Assembly (NCBI GenBank): GCA_033558025.1
Contig: JAUCEF010000017.1
Span: 2,604,001 to 2,668,000 of the forward strand
Direction of reading: 5' to 3'
Length of the DNA: 64,000 nucleotides
DNA from: Phytophthora sp. 'mugwort'
Lineage: Eukaryota; Oomycota; Peronosporomycetes; Peronosporales; Peronosporaceae
Positions 32,430-43,883 of this stretch are shown here, in pieces. Position 1 is the stretch's first letter, and each line of letters opens with the position of its first letter. The notes under the pieces are model-generated. The model was not told the origin of the DNA and did no database searches. It was given only the letters and a program-made list of their open reading frames with translations. A program made the position numbers and the translations under genes.

Positions 32430-33068
32430 GGCGTCCGAAAGGGGCGCCGGGATGCAAGAACATCCAGTAACGTTTTGGTAGCCGCCGACGTATTGAGCGA
32501 CTCCCTAGAAGCGGTGGCAGCAGAAGCTGCACCTGGTCGAGTGCGGCAGTCCGTACAGGATAGCCCTCGACCCCCGGCGAAATCTAAACCGGCGGCCAAA
32601 GCTTCAAGAGTGGCGGCGTCAGGAGGCACCGATCAGGTGGGCAATCTAGGTCCACACCAAGTCACCCAGACTGAAACTGGCGAGGAAGACGCACGGGGCT
32701 TTCCTCTGTGGGTAACCTTGTTTTACGCCAGGTTACCCAGACCGTAACTGAAGAAGAAGCGGCGAGACGCGCTTCTTTTGTGGGTAACCATGTTTTCCCA
32801 CGGATTCCTAGAAACTTTGGTCGTCGTCAATGAAACGTCCACAGACATGGGTAACGAAGTACCACGTCGCGGTTGCCGCCGACAAAATAGTAGACACCGC
32901 ACGTCGAGTCTGAAGTCATTTCAAACTGAGTCGCTTCAAGCGACTCGGAACCCAGCGCTTGCCTAGGTTCTTCCGACGCGGCCAGTCGAAGGGTGTTATC
33001 ACATCCTCGACGGCGAGACCGGTCATCGGGTCAAGGCAGGCGGCATCCAGCTAGAGCCGCTGACCGAG

Positions 33069-34060
33069 GTGTCAGAGCTCCTGAACTTCGAAGAGTTGAC
33101 ACCGACAGGTTTCCTGACCAACCTGCAGGCTGGGGACATCGCGGAGGTGGTACTCTTGAAGCAAGAACCCAAGCCTGAGGAATTGAATTCCTCCTCGGTT
33201 ATGGACGAGGACGTCCTGGAGTCATTCTCCTCCCAGCGTGCTTCGCCCTTGGGTTCGGAGATTCCCAAGAACCCGAAGGATCCGGTGTATCCTTTGGTGA
33301 AGGACGAGGACGAGGACGTGGTGTCCAAGGATACACCGCCCCAACTCCCATCTGATCGTGGGATCAGGCATGAAATCGATCCCGTGCCGGCCACGAAGTT
33401 CTGTGTCACTAGACAATGGTCACTGCCTCGCGAGGAGAGCGAGACATTGATACCTTTAAGGCCAAGGCAGGCATGGTGCGGGAATCGGAAGCTCCGCATT
33501 CGACGCCAACCTTCTGCGTTCGAAAGCCGAACGGGAAGTGGCGTCCGGTTCATGTTTTCAATAACCTGAACAGCGCGGCGGTGCCGGCTCAGACACCCAT
33601 CCCGCGGAAGGATGTGTTGTTAAACAACATGACCGGGTGCGATTTGTCCAGCGCACCAGATCTGGTGGACGGATACTACTAGATCCTGATGCACGAGAGT
33701 GACATCCCGCTCACCAGTGAGCACTTTAAGCGATATGCTCTGGCTTGTGATGCCACAGGGCCTATTTAATTCCCCGGTGACGTTCAATTGCCTGGTTTAC
33801 GCAGTTGTTTAGACCATTGCGTGCGTACGCGCAGTCGTACTTCGAACACATCTTTGTCCATAGTCATATTAAGGGAGGCAAGACGGCTATGGAGGTGCAT
33901 TTGGAGCACCTTCGTCGAGTGTTAGAGGCCATGAGAGCGAGCAAGCGCTATGCAAGTACGTCTTCGCGGCGCAAGAGATCAAAGCTCTCGGTTGCTTCGT
34001 CAGCAACGTCGGCGTTCGAGCCGACCCGGAGAAGGTCAAGGCCATTTCGGCTTGGCCAAC
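33069..34060 (+). pseudogene. Reverse transcriptase of element C, left copy (catalytic box YFEH)
   Basis: It is preceded by a linker (SELLNFEELTPTGFLTNLQA) and the entry motif HEIDPVPATKFCVTRQWSLP. The RT shows TFCVRKPNGKWRPVHVFNNL, IPRKDVLLNNMTGCDLSSAP, a stop after DGYY, then AYAQSYFEHIFVHSHIKGGK. The catalytic YFDD of Ty3 is YFEH here (GAA CAC), so the metal-binding pair is lost. A deletion near 33750 removes the PQGLSNAP region in part. The mirror copy at about 37050-38043 has the same defects. Confidence 0.85.
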
Positions 34061-34069
34061 GCCTAGGTC

Positions 34070-34640
34070 CCAGAGAGGCCTGAGGAAGTGGCTGGGTTTG
34101 GCCAACGACCTCATAAGTACAGTGAAGAGTACGCGAGTCTGACTATACCCTTGTCGGATCTTCTGAAGAAGGATACCGACTGGAACTGGGGGCGTAAGTA
34201 TCAGGAAGCCTTTGACAATGTCAAGGCAAGCCTTCAGAAGCCGCCAGCCTGGCACTGCCGGACGAGACGAGGCCGTTCAGCGTCATGTGCGATGCATGCG
34301 ATTATGCCATCGGGTGTGCATTGCTGCAGAACGATGCTGCAGGACGTGAATGAGTGATCTCGTTTCAGTCCAGGCAGCTTAAGGCTGCCGAACGGAGCTA
34401 CCCCGTTCATGACAAGGAGCTGCTTGCCATGAAGTACGCCCTTGTCAAGTTCGGGGCGCACATCGTGGGCTCACAGCCCTTGTGATCTACACAGATCACA
34501 CACCCTTATGGACGGTGACAAATTCGCCCCATCTGTCCCAAAGGATGGCGAGGTGGATGTCCTTCCTCGCAGAATATAACTTCCGCGTCGAGTACAAGCC
34601 TGGCAAGCTCAACGTGCTGTCGATGCGTATCACGCAGGCC
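34070..34640 (+). pseudogene. RNase H of element C, left copy
   Basis: Frames give DLLKKDTDWNWGRKYQEAFD (connection), FSVMCDACDYAIGCALLQ-type sequence around 34275-34330, VHDKELLAMKYALVKFGAHI and YTDHTPLWT. YNFRVEYKPGKLNVLS ends the domain, truncated where ADALS is expected. The mirror copy is at about 36470-37040. Confidence 0.75.
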
Positions 34641-34902
34641 GGACTATGAGCTAGCGAACATAAGTCGCGCCACGACCGATCTATATGATCAGATACGCAT
34701 GGCGTATCGGGGCGACGAAGCCATGGCACCTCTGGTGCGTTTCCTGGCCTACTCTACTATCGAGTGGAGCCCCATGAACCCCCACGGGTAGTCGTTCCAA
34801 ACGACGAGGATCTCAAGTTCGACATCCTACAGGAGGCGCACGATGCGCCGTCCAGCGGTCACTTGGGCCGCGAGAAGACCTTCCAATCGGTCTCTCAGTA
34901 CT

Positions 34903-36209
34903 GGATGCCTTTTGGGCGTCCCTGGACCGAGTCCAGTAGGAGGTGTACCTCCTTCGGGACCTCCTGTGGCCTGTGCACCAGGCAGGATCGACTCCTGCGT
35001 ACTCCCAGCCATATCAGTATGGCTCATACTCGTCGTATGCAGCCGTGTTCCTTCGTATGGAGCCCCTTCTGCGGTCCCGCAAGGGACCTGGGCTTCTGGC
35101 TCTGGGCGCGCTCAGATAGAAGAATCGCAGCCTCGCTTTGTACAGCTGGGAAATGTGAGCCCTGCGGATTATGGTACCGCTTCCGACGGCCCACGTAGAA
35201 CATTGGGTGGGTCGTCATCGGCTTAGGCAGGTCAATGGTATATGCCGCCCCATGCCTGGTCAGGACCGCGAAGGGTCCAATAAAGCGGTGCTTCAACTTG
35301 TTGCTCCCAACGGGACTTATGGTGGCGAGTGGTAAGTTCCTAATGTCTAGTAGGATTCATTCCCCCAATTTAAACACGTTTAAGTTTCCTCTTTCCATGT
35401 TTGTCTGAGTTCTCCTTTTGTTTGTCCTGTGCCTCTGCCATGGCATCCGGACACGGCTGATTACGTTTGGCCTGACGGTCTATAAATATACTCCACTTGT
35501 TTCCACGAGGAAACAGGTCTCATCTCCAACACCCACGAGAAAGCGCTTTCCGAGCCTCCCCCCACTTAGCGCAGAAGACGGGGTTGCTGCCTCGTAAAAA
35601 AAGTGAGCTGCATCAGTGGATGGTGTAAGCCATTCAGGTAGAACGGGGTATACCCGGCCGATGTGTGAACCGCTTTGTTGAGTGCAAACTCAACTATTGG
35701 CAGGCGTTCTGACCAAGTCCGAGGAGACTCCGCACAGATACTGCGTAGTGCACTCAAGCACCCGGTTGACACGCTCCGTCTGACCATCCGTTTGCGGACG
35801 ATCGGCAGTGGACATGTGCAGCCTCGTTCCAAGTAGTCAGAACAGCGTTCACCAGTATGTAGCGGTAAACCGCGGGTAACGGTTCGAGACAATTGTCTCC
35901 GGCAGACCATGATGGCGGTAAACGCCATCCAGGAACAGCCTCGCAGCCTGTTCCCCGGTCACTGTCTCTTGACCGCAACAAGATGCACCATCTTGCTCAG
36001 ACGGCACAGGGATACCAAGATGCAGGTGTTTCCGTGGCCTTCGGCTGGAAGTCCAAAGCTGAAGTCCAGACTCATCGACTTCCAGCAGTTCGCTGAAACG
36101 GGCAGGCTCTACAAAAGAGCCGAAGCGTGCCCCGCGGGTTTTACCCGCTGACATTTTTCTCATGTCTTCGCGGGCTGTGCGACCGACTTGCACATGTGGG
36201 TCCACTAAA
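34903..36209 (-). mobile_element. Unique centre of the inverted repeat: integrase core and C-terminus of element C, right copy
   Basis: Only the right (minus-strand) copy continues past the arm. From 36209 downwards it encodes the integrase zinc-binding end (KCQRVKP), the core in pieces (VDESGLQLWTSSRRPRKHLH, HHGLPETIVSNRYPRFTATY), then VEFALNKAVHTSAGYTPFYL, and the SH3-like end (KHRFIGPFAVLTRHGAAYTI, THPMFYVGRRKRYH) to a stop at 35024. The last stretch, 35023-34903, may be the remainder of the same polyprotein. No 3' LTR is present on either side, so both copies are truncated at their 3' ends. Confidence 0.8.
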
Positions 36210-39200
36210 AGTACTGAGAGACCGATTGGAAGGTCTTCTCGCGGCCCAAGTGACCGCTGGACGGCGCATCGTGCGCCTCCTGTAGGATGTCGAACTTGAG
36301 ATCCTCGTCGTTTGGAACGACTACCCGTGGGGGTTCATGGGGCTCCACTCGATAGTAGAGTAGGCCAGGAAACGCACCAGAGGTGCCATGGCTTCGTCGC
36401 CCCGATACGCCATGCGTATCTGATCATATAGATCGGTCGTGGCGCGACTTATGTTCGCTAGCTCATAGTCCGGCCTGCGTGATACGCATCGACAGCACGT
36501 TGAGCTTGCCAGGCTTGTACTCGACGCGGAAGTTATATTCTGCGAGGAAGGACATCCACCTCGCCATCCTTTGGGACAGATGGGGCGAATTTGTCACCGT
36601 CCATAAGGGTGTGTGATCTGTGTAGATCACAAGGGCTGTGAGCCCACGATGTGCGCCCCGAACTTGACAAGGGCGTACTTCATGGCAAGCAGCTCCTTGT
36701 CATGAACGGGGTAGCTCCGTTCGGCAGCCTTAAGCTGCCTGGACTGAAACGAGATCACTCATTCACGTCCTGCAGCATCGTTCTGCAGCAATGCACACCC
36801 GATGGCATAATCGCATGCATCGCACATGACGCTGAACGGCCTCGTCTCGTCCGGCAGTGCCAGGCTGGCGGCTTCTGAAGGCTTGCCTTGACATTGTCAA
36901 AGGCTTCCTGATACTTACGCCCCCAGTTCCAGTCGGTATCCTTCTTCAGAAGATCCGACAAGGGTATAGTCAGACTCGCGTACTCTTCACTGTACTTATG
37001 AGGTCGTTGGCCAAACCCAGCCACTTCCTCAGGCCTCTCTGGGACCTAGGCGTTGGCCAAGCCGAAATGGCCTTGACCTTCTCCGGGTCGGCTCGAACGC
37101 CGACGTTGCTGACGAAGCAACCGAGAGCTTTGATCTCTTGCGCCGCGAAGACGTACTTGCATAGCGCTTGCTCGCTCTCATGGCCTCTAACACTCGACGA
37201 AGGTGCTCCAAATGCACCTCCATAGCCGTCTTGCCTCCCTTAATATGACTATGGACAAAGATGTGTTCGAAGTACGACTGCGCGTACGCACGCAATGGTC
37301 TAAACAACTGCGTAAACCAGGCAATTGAACGTCACCGGGGAATTAAATAGGCCCTGTGGCATCACAAGCCAGAGCATATCGCTTAAAGTGCTCACTGGTG
37401 AGCGGGATGTCACTCTCGTGCATCAGGATCTAGTAGTATCCGTCCACCAGATCTGGTGCGCTGGACAAATCGCACCCGGTCATGTTGTTTAACAACACAT
37501 CCTTCCGCGGGATGGGTGTCTGAGCCGGCACCGCCGCGCTGTTCAGGTTATTGAAAACATGAACCGGACGCCACTTCCCGTTCGGCTTTCGAACGCAGAA
37601 GGTTGGCGTCGAATGCGGAGCTTCCGATTCCCGCACCATGCCTGCCTTGGCCTTAAAGGTATCAATGTCTCGCTCTCCTCGCGAGGCAGTGACCATTGTC
37701 TAGTGACACAGAACTTCGTGGCCGGCACGGGATCGATTTCATGCCTGATCCCACGATCAGATGGGAGTTGGGGCGGTGTATCCTTGGACACCACGTCCTC
37801 GTCCTCGTCCTTCACCAAAGGATACACCGGATCCTTCGGGTTCTTGGGAATCTCCGAACCCAAGGGCGAAGCACGCTGGGAGGAGAATGACTCCAGGACG
37901 TCCTCGTCCATAACCGAGGAGGAATTCAATTCCTCAGGCTTGGGTTCTTGCTTCAAGAGTACCACCTCCGCGATGTCCCCAGCCTGCAGGTTGGTCAGGA
38001 AACCTGTCGGTGTCAACTCTTCGAAGTTCAGGAGCTCTGACACCTCGGTCAGCGGCTCTAGCTGGATGCCGCCTGCCTTGACCCGATGACCGGTCTCGCC
38101 GTCGAGGATGTGATAACACCCTTCGACTGGCCGCGTCGGAAGAACCTAGGCAAGCGCTGGGTTCCGAGTCGCTTGAAGCGACTCAGTTTGAAATGACTTC
38201 AGACTCGACGTGCGGTGTCTACTATTTTGTCGGCGGCAACCGCGACGTGGTACTTCGTTACCCATGTCTGTGGACGTTTCATTGACGACGACCAAAGTTT
38301 CTAGGAATCCGTGGGAAAACATGGTTACCCACAAAAGAAGCGCGTCTCGCCGCTTCTTCTTCAGTTACGGTCTGGGTAACCTGGCGTAAAACAAGGTTAC
38401 CCACAGAGGAAAGCCCCGTGCGTCTTCCTCGCCAGTTTCAGTCTGGGTGACTTGGTGTGGACCTAGATTGCCCACCTGATCGGTGCCTCCTGACGCCGCC
38501 ACTCTTGAAGCTTTGGCCGCCGGTTTAGATTTCGCCGGGGGTCGAGGGCTATCCTGTACGGACTGCCGCACTCGACCAGGTGCAGCTTCTGCTGCCACCG
38601 CTTCTAGGGAGTCGCTCAATACGTCGGCGGCTACCAAAACGTTACTGGATGTTCTTGCATCCCGGCGCCCCTTTCGGACGCCCTAGTTCCCGGCAGAGGT
38701 GGGAACATGTCTCGCCGATGCTCTGCCAGTAACTGCGGGCCGACTGGCCCCGATGGCTTTATTCCGCCAATCGATCCATGGCTGATGTTTCTCGGGCCAA
38801 GGCATGCCTAGGATCAAGTCATACTTGTCCATCTCTAGAACAGTAAACTGCTCGAAGTCCTCGAACTTCACAGCTAGATCCACATGGATCTTGGGAACGG
38901 TAATCACCGTTCCGCCGTCCAGTTGTACCGACACTGTCCCGTTGCCTTTGCTTTCTCGTAAAGCATCGGCCAACTTGTTGCTGTTCTCCGCAACATTCTG
39001 GCCGCGTGTGAAGTTCTTCACCCCCCCCCCCCCCCCCGGGAGTCTATCAAGACTCGGAAAGGATGGGTATATCCCGGACATTTACGTGTACAACTAGCAG
39101 CCCAACGCAGCCTTTCTTCGATTCGAGAGTGCACAGACTCTCAGGGGCTAAGTCTCCATGGTGGGCGCCACCCGCGCACCGCTCATGAAGACTTAGATCT

Positions 39201-40605
39201 TTCCCAGTAGGGCGCCCCGCCCCTACTGGTGTCCTGCGTCCCCTGTCCGTGGGTCGCGGCCTTTAACAGCGACCATTGAGCGCGATGGGCTTAGGACGGG
39301 AAATGCTTTCGTTGTCCCCCGCACGACAGGCACGTGCCATGTGCCCTAGCTTATCACAGCTATAGCAGCGAATATCATGCTGCTCGGCGAGTCCAAGTTC
39401 CATGGAAACTGGCCCGCTGGGTTTAGGGTTTCTGGCCACATCGCCGCCAGCGTGCCCGCCTGGCGGTGACTGTACCCATCTTTGGAGGGCGACTGGATCG
39501 TCTCCTCCAGAGTGTTGGCCTGCACCCAAAAGAGCTGGGCGCGGGCCGGGCCTACTTTTAGGCCGTCCATGAACACCGTCGCCTTGATGTGTTCATGGAG
39601 TGGGTTCCCCACGAGAGATGCGGTGAGCTCCCGGATGCACTCTTGCAGCTCACGTCTTCCCTGTTTACATGACAGGAAGCGTGAACGCTGGCGGTACTCA
39701 TAGTTCGCGGGGAGGAACGCGGCTCTAAGCTGTTCAAACAGCTGAGCCCAGGATGCGAAGCAACCAGGCGTTGTCGCTTCCCGCGTATACGCCCAACGCT
39801 TAGAATGACCGCTAAGGTTGGCGAGGGCAAAGCCACTCGGAGGTGCTCCGAAGAGATGAGAGCCGCATCCATTGCGAGATCTACTTCTCGCACCCAGAAG
39901 TGAAGGTTCTCACTTCCTTTCCTTCATAAGGGTTTACCTTCAGCCTCAGCGGCTTGGGGTAGACCGGTTTCGGCTCTGCGACCGGAACCTGCAGATTGCT
40001 CCGAACGTGTTCGATGAGCCCCAGCTCGTACATGTCAAACACGGTCACGCGTTTAACCTGCACAGCTTGCGTGGACGACGCCAAGCTGCGCAAGGCATCT
40101 ATACCAGAGATACCAGCCATCTTACGAGCGGACTCGAACTGTGAGTCGTTCAGATGAGGAAACTCATTCCGGTCCATGTTGCTAGGACCCAGAGATTGCA
40201 GGTAGTAACCCGCGTAGGCGTGGATTAACTACAAGTGCTACCAAGTGTGACGAGGCACACAACACCTTGCGCACAGGAAGTGTGACTTCCGGAGAGTATA
40301 CAAACTCTCAGTGAACGGCAGTTCACTAGTCCCTGGCCTGTGGGATTGTTGCCAAAATTAGGTATGTTTAAGACTGAATATATTTATAAGTGACCTTTTA
40401 ATGCGTCTACATACTAACTATTAGTCACCTATATAGTACCTAGATGGTATTCTATTGAGTGGCTCTGAGGTCTTTGTTCCATATCTGTGATACCTATCCA
40501 TTACGCCATTACCGTCGACGTCATAGTGATGTTTAGCAACATCACTTAGGGTACTTGGGTATACCATTCTGAAGAGTGACTTGGCACTCTTCATGTAACC
40601 CCGTT
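36210..40605 (-). repeat. Right arm of the giant inverted repeat (Ty3 element C, copy 2)
   Basis: Reverse complement of 30507-34902. It holds, on the minus strand, LTR (40246-40605), primer binding site (40228-40243), gag (39263-40177), protease (38683-39050, with a C17 tract at 39021-39037), RT (about 37050-38043), RNase H (about 36470-37040) and the integrase start, all with the same lesions as the left copy. Sharing of identical frameshifts and stops shows that duplication came after decay. Confidence 0.93.
40246..40605 (-). repeat. 5' LTR of element C, right copy
   Basis: Mirror of 30507-30870 with a 4-bp deletion. Followed on the plus strand by ACTAAGGTCC, which does not repeat the left flank. 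Confidence 0.7.
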
Positions 40606-40736
40606 ACTAAGGTCCTGCATTGCCACTGGCTACAGATGAGCCCCTCGCTAATTATAGCTTCGGGATCAAACTACGTATTCCTCTAATGTTATCCTTCGTC
40701 CAGGGGTAAACCGGAAGTGTGTAACAGCCGGTAGTA

Positions 40737-41181
40737 CAGAGGGTAGCGGCAATAAGAAAGGTTCAACGATTCAAGTATTGAAGGTGAATACAATACAAAA
40801 GACCAATCAAATATAGCACGTACCCAAAACTACTGATTTAGCGCGAAAAACTATTTGAGTGTTTCTGCTTTTGGCGGGAGATCTGAAGCTCTTAACGCTT
40901 GGTGAGGCGGACATGGAAAGTGGAAACACAGGGCATCGTGTCGAAGGAATTGTAGGCCGTGGTCTTACTTGGGCAGACGCAGTGCATGGTGGAGGCTTGA
41001 GGTGGTCTTGTGGTCTTTGAATTGTGGCACGCGGGAAATCTGAATGCTCAGCAAAGCTCAGAGTGAAGGTCATTGGATTGGAATAGCTCAGTACTTATAT
41101 CCAGGTCCTGTCGGATTGCATTTTTTTATAAGATACCAAATTATAGTTTGCTGACCCTTTCTTATTGCTTGCTACCCCCTC
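40737..41181. mobile_element. 445-bp MITE with short terminal inverted repeats and TA duplication
   Basis: The left end CAGAGGGTAGCGGCAATAAG and the reverse complement of the right end (GAGGGGGTAGCAAGCAATAA) are near-identical and continue through GAAAGG(T/G)TCA. TA stands at 40735-40736 and 41182-41183. No transposase is present. Directly outside the right end a second copy of the terminal sequence (GGTAGCGGCAATAAGAAAGG, from 41191) begins another, apparently incomplete, element. Confidence 0.75.
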
Positions 41182-41190
41182 TACCATAGA

Positions 41191-41216
41191 AGGTAGCGGC
41201 AATAAGAAAGGGTCAA
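41191..41216 (+). repeat. Extra MITE terminus
   Basis: GGTAGCGGCAATAAGAAAGG followed by GTCAAC repeats the left end of the neighbouring MITE in direct orientation, 10 bp beyond its right end. No matching far end was seen. Confidence 0.7.
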
Positions 41217-42598
41217 CATTTAATACGTGTATCCATTTCCGCTATCATAACCTACCGTCCTGGCACCTTTCTCGCCTCAGCCACTCGTTCGGCCATGCTC
41301 TCGCGCACTCGAGTTCCGATGTCAGTGAGGGAGCCTTTCAAACACCTAAGGAAAAACAAAAAACGAACCCACTCCTGCGGTGGCGAGGGGTATGATAATG
41401 CTGACGATGACGAACATATGCGTACGACGGAGGGCTGTAGCAGAAACCGTTCACTTCCGACGTCGGGCTTGAGACTGAAGACATAAAGTATCACCTCAAG
41501 TGGATCGTCAAGCTTCTCATCCGCGTTGATTCAACAGACAGGTCGGAGAGGTCTGTGTGTGGGGGATTGTGAGATGCAGCGAGAAGTACAAGAGGAGCTA
41601 GGCAGGAACCAATAGCATAGACAGCAAATGTCTTTGGTGGACTTCTTTGGGCATCGTGCAAAAAGTGAGTTTGACTAAATTTAAGCACCCCGAGATTGGA
41701 AGTTTTGACGACATTGTATTCCATATTACGTTCAAAGGGTGAACGGGAAGGACTACCCAGCAGTTTGTATACTGCTGGTCATTCCTATTGAGCGTGTATT
41801 CCAACAGTAGATGTCGCATCGAGGAGATAATTAGTATTGGGGCGTTGTAACCGCGAGGTAGTTTAGATAGTTGGCATCTGGAAATGAGAGACCGATCTGC
41901 CGCAAACTAATTCGGGCGCGCGCGGTGGGGGGGGGGGGCAGATCAACTGGATGTTACGGAAGGGAAAGCGTATTTTGACGTTGTTAACTTCCTTCGCAAT
42001 AAGAGAATTGAAGGGTTGTAGCACCTTGGCTGGCATCGTGTTGGCCACTTGCAAAATGGACTAACATAGTTTTATCCGTCCGAAATCGGCTTAGATGCTG
42101 TTCGCCAACCGGTCAAAGCCATTCGTCGCCAGCGGACTTCCCAAATACTGCGTGTACGCATGTACCTCTGCATCAAGAGTCGCTGGGTCTTATAGTAATC
42201 TTCTGGTATGGAGTGGGCGACGCTCCTATTCTGAGCAGCACGTGGGCATGTTACTTCTACAGGTTCAGGACTTGATGCACCAACGCTACATCGTTACCCG
42301 AGCCATGTTTTTTCATGGCTCAAGAGATCATGCCTTCATTTTTCGAAGAAAAAAAAACGCTGGACGTTGCAATGTGCTTTTGCGCGGTATTTTGCATGCT
42401 TTGTTTGCTTAACAGATGATAATTACTGACACGTAGTGAAATAATTTAGTTTTGTGAAGCGAAATCGGCTGACGCTGCATTGGGGGGTAACTACGCGGCC
42501 GCTGCTCACGCGAGGGCATGTTCCTAGCCAAGGCAGCCTTCTCTGATGAGGCCCGCCGAGTTATTGCATAGAGCGTGTTGCCGTTGAATCCATCTGCC
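41217..42598. other. No gene seen
   Basis: Scattered short open stretches; G12 run at 41927-41938. No domain was recognised, though the right part may hold the decayed N-terminus of the pogo element that follows. Confidence 0.5.
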
Positions 42599-43372
42599 GA
42601 CCCTCTTAATGAGGGTCATTAACATGGATCAAACGGGGATTTTTGCGTCTGTGGCGCCCCGCACTACTATAGAGGAGATGAAGTTAATGCATAGGTGGTG
42701 CCTGCGCTAACGGCAGATTCTGACAGTCAGCGCATCACTATGGCTGTACTTGCGCGCGCGGACGGTTTGGTGCTGCCGCCACACTTCTTGTTCGAGGGCC
42801 AGTCCGGCGGCGAGGTGGAAAAGGTGGTGTAGGCATAAGAGCCGCATCACGTGGTCACTTGCTCTATCCAGGAAAAAGCGTGGTTCCACGAACGGTTAAT
42901 GATGGAATGGATATATATCATTTCGGTCTAACGTTTGCGCTATTATGTGTTGTTGCTCGATACAGTGAAGACACACAAGATGCAAAGCGTTCAGGACGAG
43001 CTGGGGGGAGCTTGGGGACATGTGTCCATTACGTGCCATTTGGATGCACCGGCATCGCACAGCCGCTGGACGTGGGTGTGACGACGCCGCTCAAGAAACA
43101 CATGGCGCGCAATTGCACAAGCTGCAGTACTCAACGGACTTCTAGAAAATGAAAATTCGGTGGAGAGGTACCGCTATATGTTCGACCAAGTGATGCTCGC
43201 GCTTCGGTCTAGAACGGTGGATACCGTACGGAACTCGTTCGATAAAGCTGGCCACTACTTCGGGTGCACGGTGGGCAGCGACGTGCAAGGGATGCTGGAT
43301 GAGTTGAACTTGCTCAACATGGTGGATGGCAAGCCAATCATAGTGCCATGTGCGAGAGACACTCGCCGGTGA
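42599..43372 (+). pseudogene. pogo/CENP-B-type (DDE_1) transposase relic
   Basis: Plus-strand frames contain RVINMDQTGIFASVAPRTTI (first catalytic Asp), QEKAWFHERLMMEWIYIIS, LLLDTVKTHKMQSVQDEL (second Asp), CVHYVPFGCTGIAQPLDVGV and ERYRYMFDQVMLALRSRTVD, with FDKAGHYFG before the end. N-M-D-(E/Q)-T, L-L-(L)-D and P-x-x-x-T-(x)-x-x-Q-P-L-D are the DDE_1 hallmarks. At least three frame changes and a stop near 42710 make it a relic. Confidence 0.8.
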
Positions 43373-43675
43373 AGTCGAGCAGCTTTCAGCTCAGGTCAGT
43401 CTGTAATCATTGGTAGAAAGAACACTATGCCGATATTTTGCTCAAGTCAAACTTCGTAAATAAATTGAATCAATCTTCTTAAACTTAGACAATGGCCACA
43501 TCTTTTCGCCGGTGTCGGTAAAAGAACTATATATATTACATTTAACCTTAAGCTGGAAGGAAGACTTGGAGCTGCAGCTAGAACGCATGATTGAAAGTCA
43601 CTTTAACGTCGGAGGAGGAGAGTCAATCTGTCGGAAACGAGGCCGAAATTACTCATTTATATAGCATAACGTACG

Positions 43676-43868
43676 TGTTGAAACTCGCTGGCGGTTAGCG
43701 GTGGTTAGCCTCGGCGGTTGCGGGCGCGAACAGCTTCTGGCGTGAGCGGTCGCAGGCACGACCGGGTTGAGCTATGAGTCCTTGGTTCGCTGCATATGTA
43801 GGAAAGGTTAGATTTAATGTATCAATTCTTCATTTTCCAACTCCAGCTCACTTACCTCGCGCTCAACA
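43676..43868 (+). repeat. 5' LTR of the copia element
   Basis: TGTTGAAACTCGCTGGCGG ... CTCGCGCTCAACA; shares GAGTCCTTGGTTCGCTGCAT with the 3' LTR. It is followed directly by GGTTATGAGCTC, the likely primer binding site. Confidence 0.88.
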
Positions 43869-43883
43869 GGTTATGAGCTCACT

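Larger units (their letters stand above)
30507..34902 (+). repeat. Left arm of a giant inverted repeat (Ty3 element C, copy 1)
   Basis: These 4396 bases match the reverse complement of 36210-40605. Reading frames in the two arms translate identically over hundreds of codons. The only differences I found are a GGCA insertion at the outer end (30530s) and a G13 versus C17 homopolymer. The arm begins exactly at the outer edge of an LTR and stops abruptly inside the integrase zinc-binding region, after CTCTCAGTACT. Confidence 0.93.
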
